Assembly: GCA_001600415.1 (NCBI GenBank)
Contig: BCJX01000009.1
Span: 478,074-542,073 of the forward strand
Source of the DNA: Pascua guehoae
Lineage: Eukaryota > Basidiomycota > Tremellomycetes > Trichosporonales > Trichosporonaceae
Reading direction: 5' to 3'
Length of the DNA: 64,000 nucleotides
The notes below the pieces were generated by a model. The model did no database searches and was not told where the DNA came from. It saw only the letters and a program-made list of their open reading frames with translations. How positions within the stretch are numbered: position 1 is the stretch's first letter; each line of letters opens with the position of its first letter. Below, piece by piece: positions 35,001 through 47,119 of the stretch. A program made the position numbers and the translations under genes.

Positions 35001-35406
35001 GGTGAATGAGAAATGCAGCTCATCTTCTTGGTTGGGCAGCAGCTGATATATGAATGAGAAGAGGATCGGTATTGCCGCAGGCACGGAGCTCTGAAAGCCA
35101 TGGGCCCGTGGCCGTTGGTTGCCGCCGGCTCGTCTTGGACTCCCCGTCCCACTCTTGGTTTCACCGATCTTGGTTTACCCCCAATCATCATCACAGGGAT
35201 TACCCACCACCACCCCGCAGATGAGCACAAGTGTGTTGCGCCGCCTGATGGATATACATCCTGCATGTCTCCTTCCACATGTGCATCAACTACTAGGCAT
35301 CTACTCTCCGCTACCAGTGACCTCCAACCCTGTACTTGAATACCCCGTCGCCGAGGCGCCCAAAGGTGCTACGCCATAACGCGTTCCCGGCCTGCCCGTT
35401 TATCAG
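35001..35406. other. Intergenic region
   Basis: Promoter of the minus-strand SDR and 3' flank of the small membrane protein. No other feature is seen. Confidence 0.4.
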
Positions 35407-35757
35407 CTAATGGTCACGAGCGCCAACACCAAGACTTACACCGACAAGAGCCACACCCCCAAACATGAAAAACAGAAAAGTGTGCTCGGCGCCGTTCTGA
35501 CCCATGGGGCGGTCGGCAAAGTCGATGCCACTCTCAAACTCGCGGTAAGGCGGCACGCCCCGCGCCTGTGGCCACCCCTCTGGATCGGCAATCGTGGGCG
35601 GTTCGAGTGGCAGGGCACGCGATTCCGCCAGCGGAACCGTCGTTGTCGTCGCAAGAGGACCAGCTGGTGCCGATGGCCCCTGCGAGTCGTCGACTTCGCC
35701 ACCGCGGAGGTTGAGATGCGCTTGGGTCTCAGTCGTTGTCGATGTCAATGTGGACAT
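35407..35757 (-). CDS. Small single-pass membrane protein, function unknown
   Basis: Intron-free frame of 116 residues from the ATG at 35757 (an in-frame ATG lies 11 codons upstream). The N-terminal 60 residues are Thr/Pro-rich. A middle segment GWPQARGVPPYREFESGIDFADRP looks conserved in style, and the C-terminus has one hydrophobic helix (FLFFMFGGVALVGVSLGVGA) ending in three polar residues. This is the shape of a tail-anchored or inner mitochondrial membrane accessory subunit, but I recognise no family. It could be a chance ORF, although the ordered composition argues against that. Confidence 0.5.
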   Translation of the reverse strand: MSTLTSTTTETQAHLNLRGGEVDDSQGPSAPAGPLATTTTVPLAESRALPLEPPTIADPEGWPQARGVPPYREFESGIDFADRPMGQNGAEHTFLFFMFGGVALVGVSLGVGARDH

Positions 35758-35963
35758 GCTGTGTGAATGGTATGGGTAGGGGCTACCCACTTACTGCTTA
35801 TTGATGTATGCAGACCAAGGGGCTCGGAAGGGAGACACCCGACCTCCGCAAATCTAACATCCGAGTCTCCATGCCAGTGCACACTCACCCAACTACATGA
35901 ACTCGGCGTCTTACCACTACCGCATGCATACCTCGCTCTTACCCCCAGTGTAATCTGAACATC

Positions 35964-37189
35964 ATGACTGTGGACAATGGACCCAGTGCGTCACCGCTGG
36001 CAAAGCACCGGCAGCACCGCAGGCAAGGCCCAATCCTGACACCCCAGGCGGCATTCTTCCCTGCTTCTTCTTCTCGCACGGCTCAACAGCCATGCTAGGA
36101 CGTCGTTCGGCGCCTGCCGCATACTGGGAGCAGGTTGGAAGGCAGGCTCTCGAACAGGGTGTCGAGCGCATTGTCATTATGGGGGCTCGTGAGTGACAGC
36201 ATGGTCTGTATCATTGCTCACAACAGATTGGGAGACGCTCGACGACACAATCCGAGTCTCGGCCAACCCCAAGCCTGGCAAGCAGCCAGTCGCATGGTGA
36301 GAGTCATACTCGGGGGACGTGAGCTGACTTGTAAGGGTTGATCCAAAGCAATACGAAAACTTTGACCTCAATCCCGATGTCGAGTTTGCTAGTCGGGTGC
36401 GCGATATGCTCGACGACGCAGGCATCAACGCTAGCCTAGAGCCCGACTTTGAGCAAATCCATGACACCTTGTAGGTCCAGGGCGAGCGCCATTTCCGAGC
36501 CCCGCTGACCACCGTGCAAGCATGATCCTGAAATGGATGTTCCCGGGCGGTAAGTCGCTACCCCACGTGGTCGTGAGCCACAACGCACGTTTTGACCCGG
36601 TGAGTGGTGACCATGTCCATGTACACCTGGTCTGGTGGTCGGCATTGTACTAACCTCGCATAGCATTTCCACATGCGCATGGGCCTTGCTCTGCGGCCAC
36701 TGCGAGCGGAAAACGTCCTCATTCTCGGGTCAGGAGGAGCCGTGCACAACCTGTACCGCAACGCATGGGTGCAGGGCATCTTCAAGCGAGACACGTTTGC
36801 GCAGACCAAGCCGCCCGAGCAGTGGGCCGTCGACTTTGGCGAGGCATTCTCCGACGTCGTGACCCAGAATTCCGGGCCGGCGCTGTGCCGGGCAATGGCT
36901 CGACTCATGGCGCATCCCCAGTACCGTGATGCCCAGGGTACCGACGACCATTTCATGTCGGCATGCTTCATCGCCGGAGCGGCGGGCGCACCCGATGACA
37001 AGGGCAAGCCCAACTATGCGGGAGCAGAGTGCTGGGAACTTCTTAATATGCGCAACGTGAGCAAACCACCTGGCGATGACATCGCTGACAACCCAACAGT
37101 CCCAGTTCCAGTTTGGAGACTGGCCACTCCCCCCGCACGTCACACCAGTTCTTGAGAGCATGCGCGATGTTGAGGTAATTGAGGACTAG
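35964..37189 (+). CDS. Class III extradiol ring-cleavage dioxygenase (LigB/DODA type)
   Basis: Six or seven exons. A tiny first exon encodes MTVDNGP; splicing then gives SGILPCFFFSHGSTAML with the first metal-binding His. ERIVIMGA is joined to HWETLDDT across an intron (second His), followed by KWMFPGGKSLPHVVVSHNARFDP, LILGSGGAVHNL and GTDDHFMSACFIAGAAG, all standard for the LigB-like DODA group. The product ends FGDWPLPPHVTPVLESM with a stop at 37189. The enzyme should open catechol-type rings using non-haem Fe(II). It lies beside a Zn2Cys6 regulator and within 7 kb of an FAD aromatic hydroxylase, which would supply a dihydroxylated ring. Confidence 0.85.
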
Positions 37190-37388
37190 GCCGTGTGTGC
37201 AACATTGTATGAGGCTATGAAGTGATAGCGATGTGCCCATGTCAGAATGCTTCTCAGATGTCAGGATGTTTCTCATTTTGTGGGAACGAAATGCACCGAA
37301 CGGCAACCGGAAACTTCAGCTTGGCAACGTGCTATTCCTGAGGAGCACTAACAAGACACTTGCGACTACATTGTGCCCACGGGCGCGT

Positions 37389-40300
37389 TCACAAGAACGC
37401 ATAATCTGTGAGCAGGCTATCAAAGACGGAGCCGAGGTCGTGGGCATCGGCCGACCCCGCGGCCGTATCGTCAGTATCCAGCCCTGAGACTACGGTACCG
37501 CTTCCTAGATGCTCGCCCTCCGTCTGTGGATTTGTAAGCACATTTGTCCACGTCTCTGGCTATGTATACTCACCCACAGGCCACCCCATTGCTCAAACAC
37601 AAAGTCGTTGAACGAACGCTTGAGACCCCTGGGTGACAATGCGCTTTCTCGCCGGGCAAGCTGGTTGTTCATCAGTGTGCGGAGAGTATCAGCCGTGTCG
37701 CCGAGGTCGAGCCGTCCAGCTGCTGGGAGAGACTTTAGTTGCGCCATTCCATCCTCGGCCTGAGCCTTTACAGTCTCGAGTTCCTCAGGAGGAGCCGAGG
37801 TGAGGTAGATGATCGCGATGACCGTGGCCGTAAAGACAAGGTAGTTGCGGGCCCACGAATGTGGGTACTTGCCCACTTGGACCGCATAGTTGCGGGCCGC
37901 ATCTAGCATGCGAGGGACAGCTGAGAGGCACGCTTGTTTTGTAAGAAGGTAGCGCCTGGGGGTGTCAGGAGAAACGGCTGTGACAACTATCGTCGAAGCA
38001 ACGTACGAATTATGACAAGAAGCGGGGAAGTAAGATCGGTGGATGCGCACAAGGCGCAGGTCCGTTGCCTCCTTGAGAATACATCCCTCGAGTTTACTGG
38101 AGACATTTAGCTGTGGCACCGGAATGGAAAGCTCACATTCGCATCAGTTGCTCGGCGTCTTGAGCCACGGTATGTCCCTCACTTGCCTTGAAGAACGTCG
38201 GGCGCGAGTCAATACACTGCTGAATAGCATTGTTTGCCCTGAAGACGTAAGTGTGCGGTCTCTCCGTGAAAGAATACTCCTGGAGCCACGTACTTTGTCA
38301 CAAACGCATAGCGCATGCGACCCTCTTTCCTTGTCGCGAGTACAAGCTCGCGGAGCGGGTAGATGAGTTGCAGCCGAGCCAGGCTGTGGCTCATTTCGGT
38401 GTACACCTCCAGTGGTTGAGATACCACTGGTTTGTCGTCGCGTATGTCTGCGTCGTTGACATTGGCTGGCTCGGTAGTCTGGCACAACTCGGGTGAAATG
38501 ATGTAGAGGAACCCATGCTCCATGGAGAAGAGCATATCGTATTCCACAAGGCAGTACCATACACGGCGACCGACCTCGCGATCGATAGCACTTCGCCAGC
38601 GAGGGGCGACGTGATCTAGTGATCCCTTGGCAATGATCTTGCCCTCGTCGGGGATACTCGCCAGCCCCATGGCCATGGCGACCTTGGTGGCCGTTCCCAA
38701 CATGGCCCAGTGTTGTCCTGCCCGACGAACGCTCGAGAGGTACAGCCCACTGATGCTGAATGTTAGCTGGACTGAACCGAGCCACTCACATGACAGTTTG
38801 GCAACCGCGTATGTCATGCGACTGCATCCAGTCACTCTCATCGAGTGCCCGAGAAGCGACGCGCCAGCATATGGTGGCAAGGTCGCGTGCCTCTTCCATA
38901 TCCACGCCAATATCGGCAGCTGCGTCATCATCGACATGTAGAAACCCCACTGCGAGACAAGCGGCATAGAGGGAAAGCACTGATAGCTCTGAGTGGGTAA
39001 ACCTTGTCGCCTTGGAGCGCAACCGAGCAAAGAGCTCTGCACATTGACGTTCAAACGTCGGTCGATGAAGGCATCGCCAGCTGTCGGTCAACTTGGTCAT
39101 TTCATTGCCACGACGGTGTAACGTACTGAAAGTGCAAGCTAATAGGTATGCAGTCAGCAGAGGCGTTGAGCTAAAGGGCATCTTCACTCACTTGTCTAGC
39201 TGTAGTAGTCAGCATTGGTTGCCATTCGAGCGAGACTCACATAGTATGACAGCACATACTTGCCAATAAGAAGGTTCGGCAGCTTGACAGCCTCTGGGAA
39301 GTCATAAAGCGCAGTATCCACGGGAGCGTTGCGATGTACAATCGATGAGAACGTTGGCAAACCAGTGTCGTCATCGTCGTCACGCTCTGTGCCCTCGTTC
39401 AGCACAGACCTCTGGCAAAGCGGACCTACCCGTCTCCTTGTCATGCTGCTCGACATTTCGTCCAAGTGCTATGCCCTCCAACTCAAGAGTCGCGTGGTGT
39501 TCGCGGACACTGGGGGCCTTACTCATGGGTTCCGACGAATGACCGAGCTCAGGATATACGCTGGATCCAAGTCCAAAACCTGAAGGTCCGGCTACCTGCG
39601 GTACAGCGTTCTGTTGGGTGATGCGGGCCCAGTCGGGCAGTGGGTCCATTGAGTAGTCGAGCCCCATGTCCATAGGCTGTTCGTACTCGGGGTGGGAGTG
39701 AACCTCGTGCGGCTCTGAATGTTTAGAAGCGTCAGGTGGTTGGGCTGTAGCGCCACCCGCAATACTGGCCAGGATGTGGGCAGAAGACATGTGGTCGGGG
39801 GGCAGAAGTGTCCCAAGTTGGTCTAAACCCGAGGTGTTGGCCGGGGCAGTGGTAGCCGTGACATGCGTCAAGGGCGCATCCCGTTGCAGCTTGCTCACAC
39901 TCTCCGACCTGTTTCTGGTTTGACCTCTGCCGCCACCGTCCTCGCTGCCGTCTCTGTCATTTTGCGCCTTTGATGAACGCGCTTGGCCTTGGTCAGGTTG
40001 CTCAGTGTCGTCGCCGTCCCTCCCGGCAGGTCGAAAGACAGGCAGTGGGTCCTTGAAGTTGTGCGCAATGTCGTGATAGGGTTCGACCCTATCGACGCGG
40101 GTGATGAGTAGAGACACCAATTGCTCTAGTTGGGCAACTCGGTTGGCGAGGATGGACGTATCAGAAACATGCGTGTAGCCTCTACAACTGTCAGAACTCT
40201 GCACATTCCCCGTGGGGTAACGGTGGTGCGGCGACTCACGTCGGACGGTTGCTTGACTCCTTGACATATGGCTCACACGTGTCCGCCTCTCCGCGGTTCT

Positions 40301-40635
40301 TGCAAGGCGTACATGGCCACTGGCGATCGCACTGCATGTCTTCAGTCTCGTAATCACATCATAGTGAGCCCATGACTGGCTGACCTTTGTCTTCCTCTTG
40401 CGGCATGCTGAGTCATGGTGAGCTACGGGAACAGCAGGTGTCTTCTGATCCTCATACTCACTGATGCAACTCTGCACAGACTTGTTCTTTCGCAGGGCGT
40501 TTCCCGGCGGACACGAAAAGCTAAATGGCGCAATAGGCTTTGGCAGTCAGTCTCTGTGTGCATACGTGCAATGGAGTATCGGGCGTCTGTGTATAGTGGC
40601 GCTGTGGTACTAACCGGTAAGATGGATGTGGACAT
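37389..40635 (-). CDS. Zn2Cys6 fungal-specific transcription factor
   Basis: At least nine exons, about 900 residues. Exon 1 is MSTSILP (ATG at 40635; an in-frame ATG lies further upstream). Splicing of three short exons rebuilds a complete zinc cluster: SCITCRKRKTKCDRQWPC then TPCKNRGEADTC, spacing C-x2-C-x6-C-x5-C-x2-C-x8-C. A predicted leucine-rich helix (ILANRVAQLEQLVSLLI) follows as the dimer element. The middle is a large helical regulatory region with the Fungal_trans pattern (FLHVDDDAAADIGVDMEEAR, WYCLVEYDMLF), and the C-terminus is acidic, ending DSLLTDYAFL. It is probably the pathway-specific regulator of surrounding catabolic genes, and is convergent with the extradiol dioxygenase. 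Confidence 0.86.
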
Positions 40636-40775
40636 GGTAGACACTGTCGGAGGACGGGGGTCAGTTGTTGGACACAACATCCATATGTAAGTCTCAGACA
40701 CCGCGGACGGAGGCCAGAAATCCGTTGCTCCGCGACGCCACCCGAGTCATCTGACACGCTCGATATGCATCCTTT

Positions 40776-42296
40776 CTATGTTGCCGTAATCCACGCCTTG
40801 TAGCCTTTCCCTACCAGCCAAACTACCCCACACCCGCTCCCGCCAAGAATTGTTAGGGCACCCAGCCCCACAGCAAAGAGGAAACCTGTTGTCAGCACAG
40901 ACAATTCCTNGGGGGGGGGGGGGGGGGGTTGCGCACTACCACCGAAGAAGTCGATACGCTTGCCCGGCTTTTGAACAAGTCGCCGAGCCTTGATGCGGGC
41001 AATATCGTCCAGGGACGTCACGCGTGGCGTTGAATTATCGGCTTTGCCCACCTGGACGCGGGCTATTGCTGACACGGTCAGGCCAGACCTGTCCACATAT
41101 GGCCCGAGCGCGAGTGCATCAGGTGGGAGACAGTTGATGTACACGTTAGGCAGGGCGAGATGGTTGAACACGTATGCTCCAAACCCGTGTGATGCAAGGA
41201 CGTACGCGGCTGCTGGCTGCGCAGGGCCGTCGAGAACAAAATCGACAGCCATATCACAGCTGCGCACTGTGTACACAAGAAGCACCTCTGGCGCCTTGCG
41301 CTGCGATAACGATTTCACAGCGACTGCACGGTCTGTCAACGGAACCAACTCGGGTCTCAGCCCTCCAAGAGACTCGAGAGCCTGGACAAGCGGCACAGCG
41401 AGGTTCTCGTGCGCGAGGACATAGCTCGGGGTGCCAAGCGTCGGACGAGAGGCCAATGCGCGCTCAATCTCGCGTGCCACGGACATCACGGAGGGTGGAA
41501 CATAATGCGCTTTCTGCTGCTGTGGCGATAGCGGTAGACCACCTGGGAGAATCGACTGGTCGACAATGACGGGAACCGGACCCGCGGGGATCGGGCGAAG
41601 GTCGAAACGACCCAAGGGGAGTTGTACTGTTACGGGCAACCGGTCCTTGGGTCCCACGAGTGCTGTAACCCCAGCTGGTAAAGAGGAGAGCAGTTTCGCA
41701 GGACTGTCAATCCAGACGACGGGGTAGGCGATGGGGTCGACCCGTCGTGCCAGCTTCTCTGGAACGATGACTCCGGGAGTAGCCTTGTGGTCAGTCCCGC
41801 TCGCATGTGGCACCCACCAAGATTACTGCGGAGTTGCCATCGACAATCGCTTGTGAGAGGGGAATCGCCCAACTCGCAAATGGGTCTGGCGCGTCAGTTA
41901 TTTCAGCCGGCGGTGTTGTACTCACGTGCATCGTCTGCCACGATTGCCACGGCGCCAGTGGCACGCCTCTGTGCACCATCTTTGAGGGTTTGAAGTCGCT
42001 GGCGCCGGTTAAACTCGCCTGTGAGGTCGATTGGCAGTGAGCCCAGCAGAGTGGAGAGGGATTGCAAAGTTGCAGCCAGCTCGGGAACGAGGCGCTGGTC
42101 CAATCCATCTGTGCCTTCCGCCTGCAGCAACTCTAATTGTCAGATGAGCTCGTGAGGGAGGACACATACCAAAGAGGCCATACAGCTGCTTGTGCTTGAA
42201 GGCGAGGTTGTCGAGTCGGCCGTCCACAGAGGCGCTGAGTGCACCCTCCCAGGCCCCGCTCAGCTTAGTCTCGGAGGTGATCGTCTTGAGAGTCAT
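40776..42296 (-). CDS. Aldehyde-dehydrogenase-like protein with C-terminal membrane anchor
   Basis: Several exons from MTLKTITSETKLSGAWEGAL (42296). The order of segments follows an ALDH fold: a helical N-terminus (RQRLQTLKDGAQR), PFASWAIPLSQAIVDGNSAVIL where ALDHs have the NYP...GN region, and a C-terminal NHLALPNVYINCLPPDALA similar to the ALDH oligomerisation strand. The usual catalytic Cys and Glu motifs are not visible, so it may be degenerate. After an intron containing a 16-G run and an N base (near 40910), a last exon adds a hydrophobic helix (FLFAVGLGALTILGGSGCG), like the tail anchor of fatty-aldehyde dehydrogenases. Family assignment is moderate. Confidence 0.55.
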
Positions 42297-42510
42297 GTTA
42301 GGGTTCTGCAAGGTTGGGCATGCATCATACAGACCCATCTGTATACATTTTATGCATCACTGTCATGTTAAGAGGCAACGTTCGGTGTTCGGAGATGCGG
42401 ATGTTAGATTTGATTGGGATGGTGGGTCGGAAATGTGGCACCCGAAACTGAACACCAGTTGCCTTGTAATACATCAACACAATTCAATGGTTACTGTCCC
42501 AGTGAGCAAC

Positions 42511-42896
42511 ATGATCATCCGGGTACGCTCTCACCTCGGCACGGCACGTTTCAACGTCGCCACCGACGACGACATCGGGTCTCTGCGGCACAAGGTGGGT
42601 CGCGCCACAGTGACAATGGCCAACCCACATAGATAATCGAATACTGGCCAGAAATTGCCCCCTCTGGGCTTGTCCTCGCCAAAGGCCCGTCTGGCGATGA
42701 CTTGCTCCTGGAACCGGGGAGATCGCTCGGTGCTCTATGTCTGCGTCACGGTGACATGCTGTACCTCGAGATACGGAAGCCTCCTCCGGCGACCGACAAG
42801 GGCAGTGGATCAGAACCGACACCACGGTCGACATGGTTCGGGAGTCATGCCAATATATACGCCTTCATGCGTGACAACTGGGTCACTAAGGCCTAA
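42511..42896 (+). CDS. Stand-alone Npl4-type ubiquitin-like domain protein
   Basis: Two exons, 42511-42594 and 42633-42896, separated by a 38-nt intron, give 115 residues. The start MIIRVRSHLGTARF and the middle LLLEPGRSLGALCLRHGDMLYLEI match the N-terminal ubiquitin-like domain of Npl4, the Cdc48/p97 cofactor. The Npl4 zinc finger and MPN-like domain are absent: the frame ends soon after with SHANIYAFMRDNWVTKA. It may be a truncated duplicate acting as a Cdc48-binding module, or a decayed copy. Coding potential is good and the splice keeps frame. The true NPL4 is expected elsewhere. Confidence 0.65.
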
Positions 42897-43072
42897 GCTC
42901 AAGGTGAACATTACTCCCGCATAATGCAGCGATAGTGTGTGCTGGTATGCATTCGTGTTCAGTTGAGATTTCATCCGCATCTACTCAAGGTGTTCCAACT
43001 GTTTCATCTTGATGCAAGTTTCTAACATGCACTGTTCTCGGATACGGGGATGCATTGGTCTCACTTTACAGC

Positions 43073-44662
43073 TCAAACAGTCGATATCCACTCTGCCTTG
43101 TTCTTCTCCCAGTCGAGAGCACCAAAGTACTCCCACGTAAACTTCTGGTACTTCATGGGGTTGAGGGGACCGTTGGCGTCCTCGGCCTGGCCGAGCTTGG
43201 CAACATACTTGGCACGCATGGCACCAACACCCGACGCGCGACTGATCTCCTGCACATATGTAGCGCGGCGGTAACGGATTCCAAATACTCGGCGAAGCGC
43301 AGCCGGAGCCGTCTCGGGTGTAGCATCGCGGAGGCATGCGGCGATTGCTTCGCCATCCTCGATGGCTTGGGAAGCGCCTTGTCCCTGGTGGGGAAGCACT
43401 GTGTGTAAGCGAGGACAGGGTAAAACCGTTTTCAACGTACTGGCATGTGCTGCATCCCCCACAAGGATGGTGCGACCTTTAATCCACTCTTCAAGAGGTT
43501 CCTGGTCGCGCAGCTGCCACAGACCACATGTGTCAGTCAGGCTTGTGGTGTTAGCGTTGGTGCGTGATTGACATCCCTTTCACTGGGTGTTGACCTACCT
43601 CAGCAAATCCTGCCACCGCTGAGGGAAGGTAGAAAAACTCTTGACGAGCGCCTTGGGATCTCCTCGTGCCGCCCACTTCTCCTCGCTGATTTCGTTGAGT
43701 TCGGTGTCGGCTATGCGTTAACATTGATATGAAACACCATTAAAAACTCACGCAAACACGCGACATAGTTGAGTAGTGTACCCTTCCGGGTTGGGTACAT
43801 GATGAGCCTGCGATCACCACCGTTGACAATGACGAGGCGGTTGTCTAGGAGGCCAAGCTTCTTGAGTTCGGGGTGGGCATTAATCTTGTCGGCAGATAGG
43901 AGACCACGATACGCCGAGTGGCCCGAGGGAGCAGAATGAAACGCCTCGCCGACAACAGCCTTGCGAACCACCGACTTGATGCCATCGGCCCCAATCACCA
44001 CGTCACCATAGAACGTCTTGCCATTCTTCGTCGTCACGGTTCCCACCTCTGGGTCCTGAGCAATTAGTTCACCGCTGTAGGAGACTTGGTTTCGGCGACT
44101 CACGCATGACATAACGCTGTGGCCGAACAAAACCTCACAAGGCTTTCCTGGCCCGTCCTCACACGTAGCAAGTCGCATCAACTCCTGCTGCAGGTCTGCG
44201 CGGTGACAGAGAGCCCATTCAATTCCATACTCGTCCACGGGATCGAAGCGGCTGTCGATGAGGAGTTGGTCGTCCTGTGCGCGCCCTGGAGTGTCAGTCC
44301 CAGGCTGTCATGTCGTGTCGTTTCAGCAGTTCTTTGAAGCCCTAGTGACCCCAACGAACTGTCACTTACACTCCTGAAACCCTTTGTTTGGCATAGCGCC
44401 GCCCCCAATGAGGTCGGCGCCCAGTCCCTTGAGGATGCGATGGGCATTGGGCGCAAGGTGGACAGCCGCACCAATCTCACCGAGGGTTGCAGTGTGCTCG
44501 AGAATCTGCGACCTCGTTAGCATCGCACGTGACCTCTCGGCTCACCGTCACATCAGCAAACTCGCGAAGAGCTGCACCGGTAGACAGACCGCACAGCCCG
44601 GCGCCGACGATAGTAACACGAAGGCGGGGATGGCCGTTGGGAGTGACAGAGTCGTTAGTCAT
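43073..44662 (-). CDS. FAD-dependent aromatic hydroxylase (salicylate hydroxylase type)
   Basis: Several exons, start MTNDSVTPNGHPRLR at 44662. The FAD fingerprint VTIVGAGLCGLSTGAAL lies at the N-terminus; GDVVIGADGIKSVVRKAVVG is the DG motif; GDAAHAMLPHQGQGA, joined across an intron, is the GD motif contacting FAD ribityl; IEDGEAIA follows. These place it in the class A flavoprotein monooxygenases that hydroxylate phenolic acids using NAD(P)H and O2. About 420 residues, cytosolic. It is divergently arranged with the CocE-like hydrolase, sharing a 348-bp promoter region, and may feed the extradiol dioxygenase at 36 kb. Confidence 0.85.
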
Positions 44663-45010
44663 TGGATCCACTTTAGATGGGGCGTAGAAGAGGACGTTGG
44701 CCTACAAACATACAAGCTACTTAATATGATCTTATCCTGAGAAGTGCAGGTCAAAGATCAACTCTGGCTCCGGACCGAAACTCAGTTGTCGGGGAACGGC
44801 ATTCCAGATGTCCGCAAAGTCGTGTGGTGCCACAACATTTCTGCCACCAAATGCGGAGGTGCGGATTTCAGCTTTCCACCACCGAGTTTGAGTGAATCAT
44901 CAGTCTCGATGTCGGCCTCAGCCATGCATACATAGGGCAAGGATGCCAGCAAGAGCTCAAGCAAGGTACTATCGCCTCTAACCGTCCACCCTCAAACCAT
45001 TTCTTGCACC
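44663..45010. promoter_or_regulatory. Shared divergent promoter region
   Basis: A 348-bp gap separates the start codons of the FAD hydroxylase (leftward) and the CocE/S15 hydrolase (rightward). No ORF of interest lies inside. The arrangement suggests co-regulation; I cannot assign a specific operator. Confidence 0.4.
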
Positions 45011-47119
45011 ATGCCCGGCGAAGCTGCTTCGGAGGTCAAGGGGAGCATCCCGATGCCTACCCCAGGTGCCAACACTCTGCGGACCGTCACAGAGTCCGGA
45101 GACATGATTATCGAAAAGAACGTCGACATACCCCTCAGGGACGGCAAGGGCCTGTGCCGTGGCAACATTTATCGTCCCAAGGCGCCTGGTCGCTACCCTG
45201 TGATCATGACCTGTACGTTGAAACGGCCCACACAGTCGGATAGCCTCCCTCGACTAACGTCACTCACAGACGGCCCATACGGCAAGGACATTCCTTACTC
45301 TAGCTTCCACGGGCCGTCGTTCTCTGAGATCCCTGATGAGCAAAAATCGGAGAATTCAGCATGGGAGACTCCCCACCCAGAGTTCTGGACGAAGCACGGC
45401 TACGTCGTCGCACGCGTTGACGAACGCGGGCTGGGAAGCAGCTATGGTTTCCTTGATACCATGTCTGACCAGACAAGCAGCGACTTTGCTGAAGTTATCG
45501 AGTGGGCGGCCGATCAACCATGGTCGAACGGGAAAATTGGTCTCTTGGGCATTTCGTGGGTTTCCCATAGCATCACAATTGTTTGCTGACTGCAGGTACT
45601 ACGGCGGGAGCCAGTGGCGCGTAGCTGCTCGCCGTCCGAAGGGCCTCGCGTGCATCATTCCCTGGGAAGGTATGTCGAGGACAACGAGAGCGGGTCTGAC
45701 GGCAGGAATGACCGATTACTACCGGGACCGTGTGCGTCACGGTGGAATTTACTCAAACGTGTTTGTACGCTTCTGGTGGAACAACCAGGTCGGCATCATG
45801 CAGTATGGCAACGGCGCGAAGCAGCCGCGGCGCTTCGGTAAGCCTCAGCGTTATGCCATTCAAGTATGATGAATGCTAACCCAAAGGCCCTTGGCAAGGT
45901 CCCCCCGTCGGTCCAGAGTGTCTTGAAGGGGTCCTCAATTCTGAAGAGCTGGAGGCCAACAGGTGTGACCAGACGAGCGACAACAGAGAGCATCGGTACC
46001 TGGACGAGCCGTATCACCAGTCACGCGTGTACAACCTGTCAGACATTGAGGTGCCCGTCCTCAGCGTGGCCAATCTTGGGGGTATTCTACTCCACCTACG
46101 CGGCAACGTTATCGGCTATCTCGAGGCCGGTAGTAAGAACAAATGGCTCTACTTTATTTCGGGCCGCCACGACCTGCCGTTCTACCTTCCCCACTATGTC
46201 AAGATTCAAAAGTCATGTGAGGATGCGATGTATGATGATGAAGTGTTCTCTGCTGACACCTCAGTCCTCGACGCGTGGCTCAAGGACGAGGACCCGGACG
46301 GGTGGAAGGAAGGTCCTAACGGCCGTATCCCCGCCGTCAACCTTCTGATCCGCAAGGGTAACCCAGGATACAACAGCAACGAGGCAGAGGCAACATATGC
46401 AAGCCGCACCGAGACCGAGTGGCCTCTGGCAAGGACGAGGTACACCCCATTCTACCTCGGTGCCGATGGGAGTGCATCAGAGGCAAAGCAAGCGAAGCAA
46501 GGCAAGTTTGAGCTTGAGGCGCTTGGCAAGGCCGATCCCGTAAAGTTCCAAGTGTCCTTTGACGCGGAAACCGAGATTGCAGGCCACCCCACCGCCCAGC
46601 TGGTGTACAGCGTTCCTCGCCGCGCAGACGGCACTGCACCACGCGACCTGGACGTGTTCGTTACGCTTCGCCATATCGGCCCCGACGGCAGGGAGGTGTT
46701 CTACACGGGCACCGCGGGCGACCCTGTACCGCTCGCCAAGGGCTGGCTCCGCGCCTCTCTTCGCGCCATCAACAAGGACTCGCCCAAGCACAGGGAGTGG
46801 CTTCCCTATCGCGAGTATCGTTCCACCGACGTGCAGTACCTCAAGCCAGAGGAGAAGTACACGCTGCTCATTGAGATTTGGCCCACCGCATGCGTTGTTG
46901 AAGCGGGTGGCAAGATTGTCCTCGAGGTCGCCACGGGTGATACCCAGGGCAGTGGACTGTTTCTTCACAACGATCCTGTGGACCGGTGAGTGGAAGCAAC
47001 CTGGTGCTGGCACTGTCGACATGCTGACTGATTTCAGAAATGAGGCCGACTTTGGCGGAGTCAACACCCTGCACGTTGGTGGGGACAACGACAGCTGGCT
47101 CAAGCTGCCTATTGTATAG
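45011..47119 (+). CDS. CocE/NonD-type serine hydrolase (peptidase S15 family)
   Basis: Seven or so exons, about 610 residues. N-terminal alpha/beta-hydrolase: KNVDIPLRDG, YGPYGKD, HGYVVARVDERGLGSS, VIEWAADQPWSNGKIGLLGISYYGG. The nucleophile Ser codon in GISYYGG is itself split by an intron. LYFISGRHDLPFY carries the likely catalytic His. The C-terminal half is the jelly-roll X-Pro dipeptidyl-peptidase-like domain (VQYLKPEEKYTLLIEIWPTA). Members hydrolyse esters or amides such as cocaine, glutaryl-cephalosporin or dipeptides. No signal peptide, so probably cytosolic. It pairs divergently with the FAD hydroxylase, suggesting it releases an aromatic acid from an ester. Confidence 0.86.
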
